This document shows positions 1 through 11,337 of a stretch of DNA of 34,442 nt, piece after piece (the first letter of the stretch is position 1; every line of letters starts with the position of its first letter). The stretch covers positions 20,279 through 54,720 of the forward strand of contig SSNU01000216.1 in NCBI GenBank assembly GCA_012064415.1, written 5' to 3'. The translations under genes were made by a program, and so were the position numbers. Under the pieces are notes generated by a model that was given only the letters and a program-made list of their open reading frames with translations, was not told where the DNA came from and did not search any database. Source of the stretch: Gyrodactylus bullatarudis (taxonomy: Eukaryota; Platyhelminthes; Monogenea; Gyrodactylidea; Gyrodactylidae).

Positions 1-550
1 TCTTTAGTAATCAACCCACCCCTCTGAACATTTTGAGGCAGATTGTGAAAAAGATTCAACTTAGACAAAAAGCGCACAATAACTAGCAGACGGTGTAGAA
101 GGAGAGGGCTTGAGCTCAATGTAGAATAGTGTACTTGAACTATCAAATTATTATAACACATACTTAAAAAACTTTTACAAGTATTTTAGTGTGAAATATT
201 TTGAAATTTATTTCACACACGAGAATGTTTTAGAAAATTTGTTTCTGATTCCATAAGATGTGTTATAATTCTTTTTTCACAAAAAAGCTGTCAAAAACTG
301 ATAATATTCTCATTGTCTTACTAGTAACATTGATTTGAAACTGAAAACTCATTTATCTAGAGCTAATGCTCTCATAAACTCTTTGGAATATAAATAGATG
401 TATTTTATACAATGAATTTGAATTCTTATACAAAAATCTGAATTCAGTAGACTTTTAGCTTCAATATGACTTTCAGTATCAATGATTATGAAAATTTACT
501 GAAACAGTATCATTTCACGTTATTTTTTTCAAAAGATTTTCACCATACTG
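1..550. other. AT-rich stretch, no recognised feature
   Basis: I see no coding frame, RNA gene or clear repeat boundary here. It lies downstream, in the minus-strand sense, of the PLE endonuclease fragment at 551-1135. It carries no hammerhead motif, so that PLE copy appears to have lost its normal 3' end. Confidence 0.5.
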
Positions 551-1135
551 CTAATATTTTTTCAATCTTAACTTGGCAAAATTTTGCAATTTTAACATCA
601 GAATTGCTAGATGTTTCCCTTTGATAAACATATCTCTGCCTCTTATGCCGAGGTTCGATGCGATTACTTTCTGTACACAAAGATCAGGTTTGAGCTTTGA
701 TATGAAATGATCTTCCGCACTTGATATATCTTTTTCCCTCGCACGACATGATAAGCTTTGGTCGACTTGGTACGGGATGGTAAAACTTCCCTCATTCGCT
801 AGATGTCCAGTCTCATGGAGGTGATTCTGTACTGCGCTGTTGTGTTTGGGTCTAAGATGTTCCTTTACTCTCTCGCCTAAAGTTCTCGATGTTTGGCCGA
901 CATACTTTGAACCACATGAACAGGTGAAGAGATAAATAACTCCTTTTTTCCTCAACTTCGGAATTGGATCCTTGTTCCGTCCGTTCAAGAGTTTGCTGGT
1001 CTTTTGTATGATTTGGAGCCTTCTACTTGGGAACGTCTGCTTTGTTATGTGGGCGAATTTGCTGTTAAGGATCGTTTTGCAGGTATCTCCTTTGAAAGGC
1101 AAATTTAAATAAATTGGCCCATCTTCTTGAGCCAA
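551..1135 (-). pseudogene. Penelope-like element (family C) GIY-YIG endonuclease fragment
   Basis: This is the C-terminal part of a PLE polyprotein (reverse transcriptase followed by a GIY-YIG nicking endonuclease that primes retrotransposition in the nucleus). The 194-codon open frame starts with the conserved LPFKGD region that links RT and endonuclease. It continues through GVIY, the C-x-C of the PLE zinc-binding insertion, YVGQT, the arginine-rich GERVKEHLRPKHNSAVQ stretch, a paired histidine and the catalytic-type glutamate in SAEDHFI, ending with LKPDLCVQK. The RT domain is absent, so the copy is 5'-truncated. There is no ATG at its beginning and a stop precedes it. The last ~25 residues diverge from the family-C copy at 22,995-23,807, and the basic plus PIP-like tail is missing. 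It is closest to the family-C copies at 22.9-23.8 and 27.6-28.1 kb. The endonuclease motifs look intact, but expression is unlikely. Confidence 0.85.
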
Positions 1136-1482
1136 TCTTCTTCATCATCTTGAAAGTATATATTAGTCTATTATACTGTTTCTGAAATTATTTCATATTT
1201 TGATACTGATGAAGAAAATAAAATAAATAATGATACTGTAAGTGTAAAAAACATCGGTCTATTATACTGTAACTGAAATAAACGAAAAAAATGATACTGC
1301 AAGTGTAAATTCCCTTAATTATTATCAATTATATGTCAAGAGGTATGGACTACCAATTTTCATTTCAATGTATTAGTCATCTTCAGACTTGTTATTATAA
1401 CATAGATTATACACGTATGATGAAAGGCTAACAAATCAGATATTGTTTTGCTCTAATTGTAATCTTTTAATGTATTTATATT
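1136..1482. repeat. AT-rich spacer with short direct repeats
   Basis: The 14-mer GTCTATTATACTGT occurs at 1166-1179 and 1257-1270. A 20-nt unit beginning AATGATACTG occurs at 1229-1248 and 1290-1309 with one difference. The spacings differ (91 and 61 bp), so this is an irregular duplication rather than a regular tandem array. No gene is seen. Confidence 0.5.
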
Positions 1483-1531
1483 GGCATGTAGAGACTGAAG
1501 AGTATGCCTAAAATAAAGTACTTATTTCTTC
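1483..1531 (+). ncRNA. Decayed hammerhead ribozyme, family A type
   Basis: GGCAT at 1483-1487 is complementary to ATGCC at 1504-1508, as in the other family-A motifs. The core CTGAAGA (1495-1501) fits CUGANGA, but the GAAA box has become AAAA (1510-1513). G12 is essential in hammerheads, so the ribozyme is probably dead. A palindromic helix III (AAATAAAGTACTTATTT) is still visible. It marks a PLE 5' end on the plus strand. Confidence 0.6.
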
Positions 1532-1562
1532 ATATAAACAGGCATCGCCTTTCTAATACAAA

Positions 1563-2030
1563 ATGATAGAGAACATATCCAGAGTTAAAGATGAATCGAA
1601 TAATCATCTCAAAGATCGATTTTCAAAAATTAGATGCAGGGATAAAAAATCCTACCTTACACTGAAGCTACAAATCAAAGCAAACGAATAATAAATGACT
1701 ACGAAGAACAATTAAAACTTATAGACCTTTAAATACTAATAATACAGAGGTACCAAAAAAAGAAAAATGAAAAAGAATTATTCTCTCTTGAAGTCACATT
1801 TAGAATCCCTTAACAAGAGAACATCGCACTAGAAAAAAGTAAGATTTGAAAGATTCCTTGAAGAAGCCAAAAACCCAAACCAAGCTCAAGGGAAGAATTC
1901 GAAATTTTCCAAATAGATTTTGCAGTCGTATGTGCCGATTTAATGAAAAGATGGAGTGAGAAAACTTGATATTTGACACGAAAAAGAAATTCAGGTGAAT
2001 TAAAGAGAAAAAACTAGGTATAACTAGGTT
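1563..2030 (+). pseudogene. Remnant of a PLE N-terminal leader region
   Basis: An ATG at 1563, 32 nt after the hammerhead-like motif, opens a 42-codon frame (1563-1691, starting MIENISRVKDESNN). Beyond two stops, lysine/glutamate-rich pieces such as LKSHLESLNKR and VRFERFLEEAKNPNQ can be read to about 2030 in shifted frames. The position just after a hammerhead and the charged helical character match the leader regions at 25,599 and 30,862. Similarity to those is weak, so the assignment rests mainly on context. Confidence 0.4.
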
Positions 2031-5000
2031 AGGGTATTTAGATGATAGTTTAGATTGACATGAATATAACTACGTATATATCTTTGCATAATCATGATAT
2101 CACTTTTGTGGAGGTATTGAGGTATAGGGAAAAAGGATTTTCATACATTTTTTAAAACCAAAAATTATACTTTAATTGATCGAAATTTAGGGTAGAAAAG
2201 ATTTCAAATACTATTGATATTTTTCACTTTGCAGAGCTTTTACATGTATCTTGTAAAAATTTTAATTATATTTAAATGCTTGAATTATTAATAATATTTA
2301 CTTCCTCGTTTTTGGATCTAATAATGGAATTAAGCATTAAAAATAGCTTTTTCAAATATTTTTTTCTTGGCATACTTTCCGAAACTTTTGAGATAAAAAT
2401 ATAATTTAGAGAATCCATACTTTTGTTCCACATAGCTAAAATTCATCTTAAATATTAAGGCTACAAACTGGAAATATTTGACGATTCTGTTTATCAATTG
2501 AACCTGATTAAAACATACGGAATAAGGTGCTCAACACATCTGTCAACTAAAAAAAATATTCCAATCAAAATAATATTCAATTCTTTCTCATGATAAAAAC
2601 ATCAAAGTTGAAATTATATTTAAACGTAATTTTGACTCTTCTATTTCTTTAGGCTATTCCCCTGGACTAGCAATCCATTTTATCCTCTTTCCTATACCTA
2701 TTACTAAGTGAACTTTATGAGATAAATAAAAGGTAGAAAAAATTTGTAAGTAGCTTTTCTAGGAATTCAAAAATTGGAAAGAATTCTTGATCGATTTAAA
2801 ACTTTTACTAAAAATTGATTTCAAAGCATTGAATTTATTATTGTAAAATGTATATGAGAATGATGCTCATGCCTACAATTTAAATGAACTTTTTATAAAT
2901 TTTCATCTTATTTCTTTTATATCATAATCATTACTTATTTTAATCTATTATTTCAGATTAATGTTGATTTCTCTGATTAATTTATGAAATTTTGATTTAA
3001 AATAAATAGATTCATATATTAACTTTGATCTTACCTATTCTATGATAATTATCGGCCATTTTATAAAGCTACCAAATTAAAAATTTGCTAACAGGCTTAC
3101 TTCTCCTCCAGGATTTCTTTTAAAATAGTGATGATCATATTGACTAGATTATTCTTACGGATATTCACGACGACTGAGAATTACTTCTTTGAAAAGTCTT
3201 ACTCGAAAATATTGTATAATCTTAAGCATAGGAATTTAATATTAAACTCAACTCATTATATTCCGATTAAATATACTTATCAAAACTTTTATTATACTAT
3301 TCTCTAATCTGATAGGAAAAAACTGACGAGGATGAGAAAATGAAAGTACATAAATAGTATTTTGTGTTTGACGAGCGCGTCGTACCATTGAAGAAGGCGT
3401 GTAAAAGACAATCACCGTTGAACCGTTTGGATTACCAATAATTGAGAACATCAATTTTGACCTGAGTTTCAATGAATTTTATGATAGAAAGTTGAAAGCA
3501 TGAAAGTGACTGCTGCGATCATCAAAATTGTTTGAACTTAAAAGAGATCCCTATGAACGTAAATACAGAGTAAATAAAAATAAACGGCGTGATTACCCAA
3601 CACTATACTTTGAGCACTGAGTAGTCTAGTTCAACCTGTGATTTGGAATATGAAGAAGGGATTCGAGATTGGGATATGCTGCCGATGTCATTGAATATTT
3701 GAATGAAATAAGAAGATTCAGAAGTATTTCACAAATAAATAGCTCTATTTTGGCCCTACTCATAAGTGTGTAGAGAGGAGAGGGATAATTTTTTGTCAGG
3801 TATTACGGAGGTACTACTTAGATTGAGTGGAAAAATGTTGGACAAGATTGGTTGTGTTCTATTCTAAAAACTAATTCTACTACTACTAATCTTCTTTAAA
3901 GAATCCTTATTATTTTCATTAGCATCTCATCATTGTGAGTTTTCTTCTAGACAGGGTTTAGGAAAGAAAAAGTAATTAATTAATAAGTAAAGTTTGTATT
4001 TTGAACATAAATTATCGATTAAGACATAATAATTAATGTCAAATTAAAAAATGCTATTCTTACATTGATATTAAATAACGTATGCATCTTGAAGAATAAA
4101 GCTGTATAAAACTGTACAACTCACTCTATATCATGTTTCAATTCATGAAAACTAACGAGATTAGATTTATAAACATATTCAAATGTCTTACTGGTGGATA
4201 ATTTGTTTGATTTTTTGATATTCTGTTTTGTCACAAATAACAAATTGCTGTGAAAATAAGTTATCTAGAAATTTAAGTTCAAATTACCTGTTGCAAAAAT
4301 CTTTAATTTATATTATTGGGTTACGATGAAACTTACTTTTGAACATTCGCTGCATCATTTTCACTTATCTGAAAATTTTTAATTGAAATCGCGATTGAAG
4401 GAGAAGATTCTTTTCTTTTTCTTTATCCAATAAAGTGAATATTTCAATTTTAAGTTCATCTATAGAAACGTTGCACAGATTCAATTTCAATTTTCAATGA
4501 ATTTAAATGCTGTAATAAATTTGAAATAGGTAACACACTATTACCTCTCTGCCACTTTTAAAGTTTACAAGTATTGTATTTTTTGGCTAAAACTAAAGTT
4601 TTCAATGTAAAAATGTGTTCTCTTTTTTCAGGTTTTTAATGATCATCAAATAAGAATTGCATCATCAACATCAATCAACAACTGTCATTCAATTATATTT
4701 AATTTCACCATCAATAATATCCTGCTATTTTCTATTAAAAATTTATTTTTATAGGCTCTTTGGTTCTTCCGATATTGAACCAATTTCGAATTATTGATTA
4801 AAAAACAGACAAAATCAAGACAAGGAGTAATATAATTTATTTAAAATCACATTATGCTTAATTCTGCCACCATAGTCATATGAAAAAAACCTTATATCTC
4901 GTATAGTCTCATGAAATAAATAAAAAAACGAAAGTCATAAAATTTTGAAATTACTTCTTCTTCTGTTCTGTGTTTATTTATATTTTAAATTATTAATATT

Positions 5001-5136
5001 TCATACTCCAAAAAATTGATTCTACGAAATATTCCAAAAATATTGATTCATTTAATACTTGTATGCACGTATTTTATTTTCAATCTAAAATAAAGATTAT
5101 TATTACTACCTTACAAATTCTTTCATTTCAACACCC
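2031..5136. other. 3.1 kb AT-rich DNA without recognisable genes
   Basis: I read both strands and found only short open frames of low complexity with no motif I recognise. No hammerhead core, tRNA-like fold or long repeat shared with the rest of the window stands out. It is probably old intergenic or decayed repeat sequence. Confidence 0.5.
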
Positions 5137-5520
5137 TAAAGGTTAAAAATTAGATCCCAGGGGTCATATATGACCCCAAACTTCAAACTTTCATATCTTT
5201 CATCACAAAAATACCCTTGTATACAGATCAACACCATATTACTTCTTCAATTAATTACTATCTTACTGATTAATCATTTTTGAAAGAAAATTTTAATTAG
5301 CACCTTTTTTACTGCTTTTAAGAATCCTTGTCTACCATGACAACCAAGTTCAATATTCTTTAATTACTATACTAAATGGCATAGAGATTTCTAATTTTAT
5401 GTAATGATACCTGACTGAAAGCTTATTATATCTCATGAAAAACATTGATTCTATTAGCCAATGGGCCAGAGGTATATTATTTCAAAGTTTGAGTCACATG
5501 TGACCTACTGGGATATAACG
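5137..5520 (+). repeat. Putative piggyBac 5' terminal region with palindromes
   Basis: A perfect 18-bp palindrome, GGGGTCATATATGACCCC, lies at 5160-5177, and a second, GTCACATGTGAC, at 5493-5504, both upstream of the broken piggyBac transposase. Palindromic GGTCA/TGACC subterminal repeats would be plausible transposase-binding or end sequences. I do not find a matching copy at the 3' side (7.15-7.6 kb), so the element end is inferred. Confidence 0.4.
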
Positions 5521-5591
5521 TAATGTTAGATGAGGTACACGGTCCGGAAAAACATATTCATTACTCATGATTCCTGCTTCAGATAATTCAG

Positions 5592-7153
5592 ATGAAGAAG
5601 TTGAAGAAGCCTCTTGATCAAGAATTCATCGACGATGAACCAGTAGATGATTTAGAAGAAGAACTTGAGGATTCGAATCTGAGAACAAATCATTTTAGAA
5701 ATACCAGAAACCCTCCTAAGATAGAAATACAATTTCAAAGCAGAGAAAATAAATCTCAGGCAAAGACAATGTTAGAGTATTTCAATCTGTTTTTCAGCGA
5801 AAGTATGGTCTCATTGATGGTTAATCAATCGAATATCAACGCGACTCAAAACTGTCAATGTCTGGACGCAACATTGGATGATGGAAAAATCTTCCTTGGT
5901 CTTCTTATGAAAATGTGTATCATACATCTTCCACGTTATCGTTTTGGAGAAAGGAGACAAGAGTTGAAGCCATTGCAAATATCATGCCTAGGAATAAATT
6001 TGAATTGTGGAAAAAAAATCTGCATTTTGCAGACAATCTTCTCTTGAATACGGAAGATAGGCTATACAAAATAAGAGATTTTACAAAGATCTTCAGAAAT
6101 AAATGGAACTCAAGATCAAATTCAGTCTGTAGATGAGCAGATAATTCCGTTCAAAGGAAAGTCAAGGCTGAAACAATATCTTCCGTGTAAGCCTCACAAG
6201 TGAGGCATCAAAATCTTTTCAAGAAATTCAACGGATGGCTTCATGCATGATTTTCATATCTACGATGGTAGAACTCCCGCTATCGAAAATTCATGTGGTA
6301 AACCTTCGGGTGATTTTGTTTTGAAAGTTTGTGAACATATTCCAAAGAATTCTGGTCGCATAATATGCTTTGACAACTACTTTACTGGATTCGATCTTCA
6401 GAAATCACTTCTAAGTGAAGTAGTTCGTTCAATAGGAACAATCCGTTCAAATCGTTTGCAAAATCTTAAAAACAGAGAAAGAATTGAAACAACAAGGCCG
6501 AGGAAGCTTTGATCTTCTGTTCTCTCCATCTAAGAAGCTTTACCTTCTCCGATGGTTTGATAATCGAGCAGTTACTATTTAGTCTACTTTCACTGGTTCC
6601 GATCCGATAACTACAATAAAAAGATGGGACAGTAAGACTAAGAAATCCGAGCATACCTGAATGCTGTCAAAACCTTTAATAGTGCAATGGGTGGAGTTGA
6701 CCTCTTCGATTCTCTAGTGGCTCGCTACAGGATCAGACATAGAGCAAAAGCATGGTGAGGTTCCTTAGCTAATCTAAAATAATTCCATTTTTATTTTTCT
6801 CAAGGTACGTCTCTGTATTCCAATGGGTCCTTACAAGCTCTTTGGTGAATGGATGGGTCCTATATAAAAGAGAAAATCCGGATGAGAAGATAGATCTTCT
6901 CTTTTTTACAACACGAGTTTCAGAAATGATCATAGAAGAAGCGCAGCGAAAGAAGCCAATCAAGAGAGCATTTAATGAATCTAATCAGAGCAACATTGAA
7001 GAAATGTTATTCAAAAGATCCAGAAGGCTCAATAATAGCTTAATACTTGATTTGTCTTTAGATTTGGAAGAGCCTGTCATAGTTTCAGATGCCAAAGATC
7101 GTCGAAGATGCAGAGTTTTCAACAAGAAGGTCCCAGATCTATGTTCTAAATAA
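5592..7153 (+). pseudogene. piggyBac-type (DDE_Tnp_1_7) transposase, broken
   Basis: Cut-and-paste transposase relic. The N-terminus is acidic (DDEPVDDLEEELED), followed by LEYFNLFFSESMVSLMVNQSN, typical of the family start. A frameshift near 5.9 kb leads into IMPRNKFELWKKNLHFADN and DRLYKIRD. The first catalytic aspartate lies in SVDEQIIPFKGKSRLKQYLP (about 6124-6183), followed by an in-frame TGA where a Trp-Gly-Ile-Lys is expected. The second aspartate lies in IICFDNYFTGFDLQKSL (6355-6405). Around 6660-6755 MGGVDLFDSLVARYRIRHR carries the third, then another TGA. The C-terminal piece 6842-7153 begins MVNGWVLYKRENPDEK and ends in a remnant of the cysteine-rich finger (RRRCRVFNKKVPDLCSK). All three catalytic aspartates are present, but at least three stops and several frameshifts make it non-functional. 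Family assignment is firm; subfamily is not. Confidence 0.88.
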
Positions 7154-7606
7154 TCAATTGTTACATTAGATGCCATCAAAATAAATTCTAAATTACCAAT
7201 ATAATGAACACCAAATTATTATCTACTTAAAAGTAGACGCACATTCTGGCCACTTCGATGCAGAATAAAAAGTTGAGTCAACTGCCTAATTTCCATTCCA
7301 AAATATTGCCTGTTGACAGTTTAAACCCCACTTCTTATTTTTTAAACTCATTTCAATATTTTTGGAAAATCTATACGAAAAGTCGTTTTCACAATTGAGA
7401 GAGACCCCTCTATTTACCAAGCCAAACAACTACGTCATACTCTTTCTAACTGAGTCATCGTATATCTGACCCCCTTTTTTCTATACAATCGAAAACTTTT
7501 TTATCGAATCTATTTGAATTTCTTAAATGAAATCTTTTGAAAAGACTAATGTTTATTTGCACATGTAATTTAATGGTGGCCTCTAGAGTTACGTTTCAAT
7601 CCATTC
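7154..7606. other. Spacer between two dead transposons
   Basis: AT-rich, without a coding frame. It probably contains the 3' end of the piggyBac relic and the 3' end of the minus-strand integrase relic. TTTAAACCCC at about 7320 resembles a TTAA-CCC piggyBac end, but I cannot pair it with a 5' end. Confidence 0.35.
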
Positions 7607-9196
7607 TTAAAGCATTTGCAACCATTTTTCAAACATGATTTGATACAATCTCTGACCGTCTCCAATTGAATGCAAATTAGCGATGGATCTCATTGATTTT
7701 TCGTCTTTTGTAATATTTTCAGCACAGAGTAACCTTTCCTCGGGAATCTCGAATTTATTGCTGGTAAATCCCTCAGATATAGTACCTTTTACAGTGCCAA
7801 TCTTGCAGACATTGTACTCATTTTTTTCAATAATCACTGCTGTTATATACCTTGGATCTTCTCTTGCTCTATCATCATTAGGAATCTTGATTTTTACATT
7901 ATCTTCTACCTCAGCAGTATTTGATTTTGCTTCTGATCGGGCCAACATCTTTTGCGATTGTGAAACTAAATTTCGAACCCAGTCTTTCTTGAATCTGATT
8001 TGTATATTCTGTAATCATGTATTGTAGAGATATATTCTTCAAAAGATAAGTCTCCAAAATCATCAAGGTTTCACTTGATGACTCGTTTCTTAACATGATA
8101 ACTTCTTCAGTCTTAAGGTCCAAATCTTTGCCAAAAACTGCTCTGTATGGAGTTGTCTGTATACCAGCATGTAAAGCATTGTTTTTGGACATCTACGACA
8201 CCCTTTGACCATTCTTTTGAATTATGATCAATCATTTAACTTGGATATCTTGATTCGCTCTTTCAACGCTACCTTGGCTTTGGAGATCAATGAACAATGC
8301 TTCAACAAGTGAGCTTTAGATTTTCAATTATATTATTAATAAATTCTCTTCCGATTAAATTTAAATTCCCCATCAGGATTTGATTGCCAATCAATTAAAT
8401 CTACTTGAGCTCTAGAATTGAAAGTGGTTTGTATGTATTAGTTATTATTAACATTGTTGTTATATTAACGCCAAAGTTTAAAAGAATAGTTTCAAACATG
8501 GCCCATAAAGGTTGTTTTATTTTGTGAATAAAAACATAATTTGAATATCAAAAAGCGTGTTATGTCTCAAGACAGAAGTAGTCTGGCCAGGCATACTGCC
8601 TAACAGACTGAGGCTTATAAGATTACTAGCACGGCTCCGGCAAGACAAATCAGAAAGATTTAGAAATTATTGGTTTTGTAACAATTTTGAAGGTTTTTTC
8701 AAGAGGGGTTGTTTTGGCATATCGAACAAAGTTGGATAAACATCTGGATTTGCTTGATTGAAATATTTTTAAATCTTTCTTTTATTTTGAAATGCATTCT
8801 ATCTCTTCCACCATGTAAAAGCTCTTCGTGAACTGAGCTCAAGATACTGTCGAGTTTTGAAGAAGCAAAATATTTTAGAATTTTTCCATCCTCATTGTTT
8901 GGATTAGAAATCAACCATTTCTCACCAACAATATTGGCAACTTCATATTTTTTAAAGACATGATAGTCAGCTGGAGTTTTTGAAATTAAAGAACATTTGA
9001 TTGATTTAATCCTTCCAATGATTCTTTGGTAATCAAAATCTGATATTAAAGTGCTACCTTTATCCAAATTTTCATTAAGATATTCATTGAATAAAGTTCT
9101 TGATTTGAGTTTCAACTCTACAATTGATATTGGAAGATATTTTATGCTATTTTTGAGAAGAAAACTGAAAATATTGTTCGAGTTAAGTGCAACCAA
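7607..9196 (-). pseudogene. KRBA2-type (Ginger/GIN-like) DDE integrase, broken
   Basis: Read on the minus strand, the pieces follow the order of KRBA2/SCAND3-like integrases. 9196-8699 holds an N-terminal part ending in the H2C2 zinc-binding module (HEELLHGGRDRMHFKIKER ... LCSICQNN). About 8430-8340 holds RAQVDLIDWQSNPDGEF with the first catalytic aspartate, then, after a jump, GREFINNIIENL. About 8270-8220 holds SQGSVERANQDIQ with the catalytic glutamate. 8192-7911 has the TTPYRAVFG motif. 7948-7607 has the conserved tail IPNDDRAREDPRYITAVII with GDGQRLYQ replacing the usual GGQGF. The stretch containing the second aspartate (between DGEF and GREF, normally about 40-45 residues) is deleted, and several frameshifts and stops occur. 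A 228-bp insertion splits it at 8425-8652. It is a dead copy; a capture by the host is not suggested. Confidence 0.82.
8420..8657 (-). mobile_element. 228-bp insertion with solo-LTR features inside the integrase relic
   Basis: The insertion body 8425-8652 starts TG and ends CA (TGGTTTGT ... ACAAATCA, imperfect inverted ends) and is flanked by the 5-bp direct repeat GAAAG (8420-8424 and 8653-8657). Without the insert and one repeat, the interrupted integrase frame becomes continuous. The minus strand carries a TATA-like TTATAAG followed ~100 bp later by AATAAA, in the order expected for an LTR promoter and polyadenylation signal. A short MITE with ~8-bp inverted ends is the alternative. No internal retroelement sequence is present, so a solo LTR is the better fit. 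Confidence 0.6.
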
Positions 9197-9292
9197 TCAA
9201 ATATTTTTGTGCCTATTAACAAGTAATTATAATTATCCAATAGAAACTAGCTTTCTAGTTCATGGATAGCACCTGTGTAAAATTGTATAATT

Positions 9293-9622
9293 AATGGCAA
9301 AGTCTTTATGCAGACTGTAGAAAACAGGAAGAAAGCAACATTAATGGAGATAATAAAACGAAGAATAGTTCCTGGCTCTATCATTGTCTCCGATGAACAC
9401 AAGTCGTATAAGAAACTCAGTCAAGAGGACTACGAGCATGAGACAGTGTTTCATAAATATGACTATGTGAATAGAGAAGGATATCATACCAACCATATTG
9501 AGTCCATATGGGGAGCAGCCAAAAGAGATGCTGGAAATATTCGTAATAAAAGAAAAAAATTATTAGATAGTTATCTAATGATTTATTTATTCCGCAGAAA
9601 CAGTCCTGATAATATTTTTTAG
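9293..9622 (+). pseudogene. Merlin (IS1595/ISXO2-like) transposase, C-terminal half
   Basis: The frame runs from NGKVFMQTVENRKKATL through the second catalytic aspartate in IIVSDEHKSYKKL (near 9385-9420) to the third acidic residue in HTNHIESIWGAAKRDAGN (about 9487-9540), and ends in a basic/aromatic tail with a TAG at 9620-9622. An ATG occurs at 9308, but it lies inside the domain, so it is not the ancestral start. The N-terminal half is missing here and lies at 9839-10,355 on the opposite strand. Merlin elements are cut-and-paste DNA transposons of animals. The reading frame is open but lacks the first catalytic residue. Confidence 0.82.
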
Positions 9623-9838
9623 GCTACCCTGCATGCGATTTCAGAAATATATACGTTTCAATAAATATATTTATGTCCTAATAGAAATTTCTTTTTAAAT
9701 CTTTTATTAGCCTAGAGAAGTTAAGCATTTTGAAAAAATATAGAACAACTTAGATTTTAGTTAATGTTTATTTAATTTATTGTCACGTTTACTGATGAGT
9801 AGTAATATTCGGACGTTTTTGACAAACAACGTGAATTA

Positions 9839-10355
9839 CTAATTCATAATAACCCATATGTTGTTTAAATTTGTCCTCGATGATATTTTCGCTGATTCAT
9901 CTTTTTTAACTTCTTTGCCTTTACCAATAATGGTGTTTGCTTTGCTAATATATTCGACAAATATATCACGGACAAAGTCGGTCCAATCGACAACAATCTT
10001 CTTAGTTAATTCCAACTCGGAAGTTATAAACTTGAGGTTATCAGCTTTGTAGCATACGACTCTAATAATCGTATTTATTAGAATTACCATCTCGAATAGA
10101 TTTTCTTCCTTTGCATGTTGAGCATCGAAAAACATATCCATCAATAGATGAACAGTATTCTCCGAGATACATTTCACCATCACAATCCTCGTGAGACATA
10201 GTTAGGGGAATGAGTTTGAGTCGTTGACACATTTCGACCATTCCCTTTTTATCTTCATAAGCTCTTGCAAGAGTGATTATAGTAAGGCTTTCAACATTAT
10301 CAAGTGTAACAATTAAGTTTAAATTTTCATCGAAACTTAATGTCTTCAAAGCCAA
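9839..10355 (-). pseudogene. Merlin (IS1595/ISXO2-like) transposase, N-terminal half
   Basis: On the minus strand, 10,355-10,062 encodes a zinc-ribbon type start: LIPLTMSHEDC ... GYVFRCSTCKGRKSIRDG. After a frameshift near 10.1 kb the protein continues in the overlapping frame 10,183-9839 with ELTKKIVVDWTDFVRDIF (the Merlin VDW..F.RD motif) and GKGKEVKKDESAKI, which holds the first catalytic aspartate. It stops just after this point. The missing remainder is what the plus-strand half at 9293-9622 supplies, apart from about 20-30 residues. No ATG marks the beginning; the frame runs in from the LINE junction at ~10,350. Dead. Confidence 0.75.
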
Positions 10356-11030
10356 AAAGAACTACTTGTTTGCCTGAAAAAAGACATCGCATTTATACTG
10401 ATGGATCCATCTCTGACAATCCATATCCTAATAACATTACTGTTGAAGGATTACTCGAACTAATGGAAGATCTCACTTACGAAGTGAACATACTCAAGGT
10501 CAATGCTCGCATTACAGACGAAAACACTTCAATGAAAACAGAAATAAACCAACTCAAGCAACAAATGAATATTTGTGAATATAGTTTTCCCTTTGCTAAT
10601 AAACAAGAGATCTCCAAATATTCTCTAAATGATCTTGAAATAGTTGATCAAAAAATAAATTCTATGGTCAATGATATTAATCAACGGACTGAAAAATCAA
10701 AAAACCTCATTATCTATAACCTGCCTGAATCCGAAAATGATATTCTAAATGATATTACTTAGATAAACTAGAAAATAAAATTGAGAATATCATAAAAATA
10801 ACTCGAATCGGCAAACAAATTCCAGGTAAATGCAGACCAATAAAAATACTTACTAACTCAAAAATTCATAGAAACTGTTTTATTCAAAACAAAACTCATA
10901 CTAAAAACTCAAAATAAGAACCTCTAGAGATAAAACTATCATTCAGCAAACAATAGCTACCTCTGAATATATATTGCTAAAAAGAATATTTCGAGAGAGA
11001 AACTGTTTGATCTCTGTTTTTAGTTGAGCT
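10340..11030 (+). pseudogene. LINE ORF1 (coiled-coil nucleic-acid-binding protein), frameshifted
   Basis: ATG at 10,340 opens a 140-codon frame with a hydrophilic start, a heptad-rich coiled-coil segment (LMEDLTYEVNILKVNAR ... EINQLKQQMN) and the signature KSKNLIIYNLPESENDI, common to ORF1 proteins of CR1/Jockey-type LINEs. A frameshift at about 10,757 leads into KLENKIENIIKITRIGK and PGKCRPIKI, the usual next block. After another shift, DKTIIQQTIATSEYILL can be read to about 11,030. The protein would bind LINE RNA as a chaperone. It overlaps the Merlin N-half junction by a few bases, and the matching endonuclease/RT ORF does not follow directly. Ownership by the same LINE family as at 12.2-14.0 kb is inferred. 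Confidence 0.7.
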
Positions 11031-11074
11031 ACAGATAATTCCATGAGTAAAAAAGGGTTGATGCCAGTTATAAG

Positions 11075-11121
11075 AATATAGCGCTTTTATTTTGTGGCAT
11101 ACTTATTAGCTTTTACATGCC
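11075..11121 (-). ncRNA. Decayed hammerhead ribozyme, family A
   Basis: On the minus strand GGCAT (11,121-11,117) and ATGCC (11,100-11,096) flank a core CTAATAA in place of CTGATGA, and the GAAA box is lost (CAAAA). The pairing arms survive while the catalytic core has decayed. It lies downstream of the minus-strand PLE tail at 11,338-11,575, as expected for a PLE 3' end. Confidence 0.55.
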
Positions 11122-11337
11122 AGATTTATATAAAGAAAATTGTGTACAAAATATTGGTTTTAGCTCTCATTGGTTGTTCTCTGGTGCGTGTGTATAATAA
11201 TAACATAGACTCTTTGGGATGTAAGAGTGATATCTATTCCTATCACATTTGACTCTGTAATATGACTAATAGTAATAACAATAGAAACTATGTAAAATCA
11301 CCAAGTAATGTGAAAATATGAGGTATGAATATAATGG

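Noticed and set aside
3248..3472. 74-codon minus-strand open frame
   Set aside because: No family motif, low complexity, in a long featureless AT-rich stretch; likely chance.
7683..8027. 114-codon plus-strand frame
   Set aside because: Antisense shadow of the KRBA2-type integrase tail on the minus strand.
8560..8650. tRNA-like or SINE head in the 228-bp insertion
   Set aside because: No convincing A and B boxes or cloverleaf; TG...CA ends and 5-bp duplication fit an LTR better.
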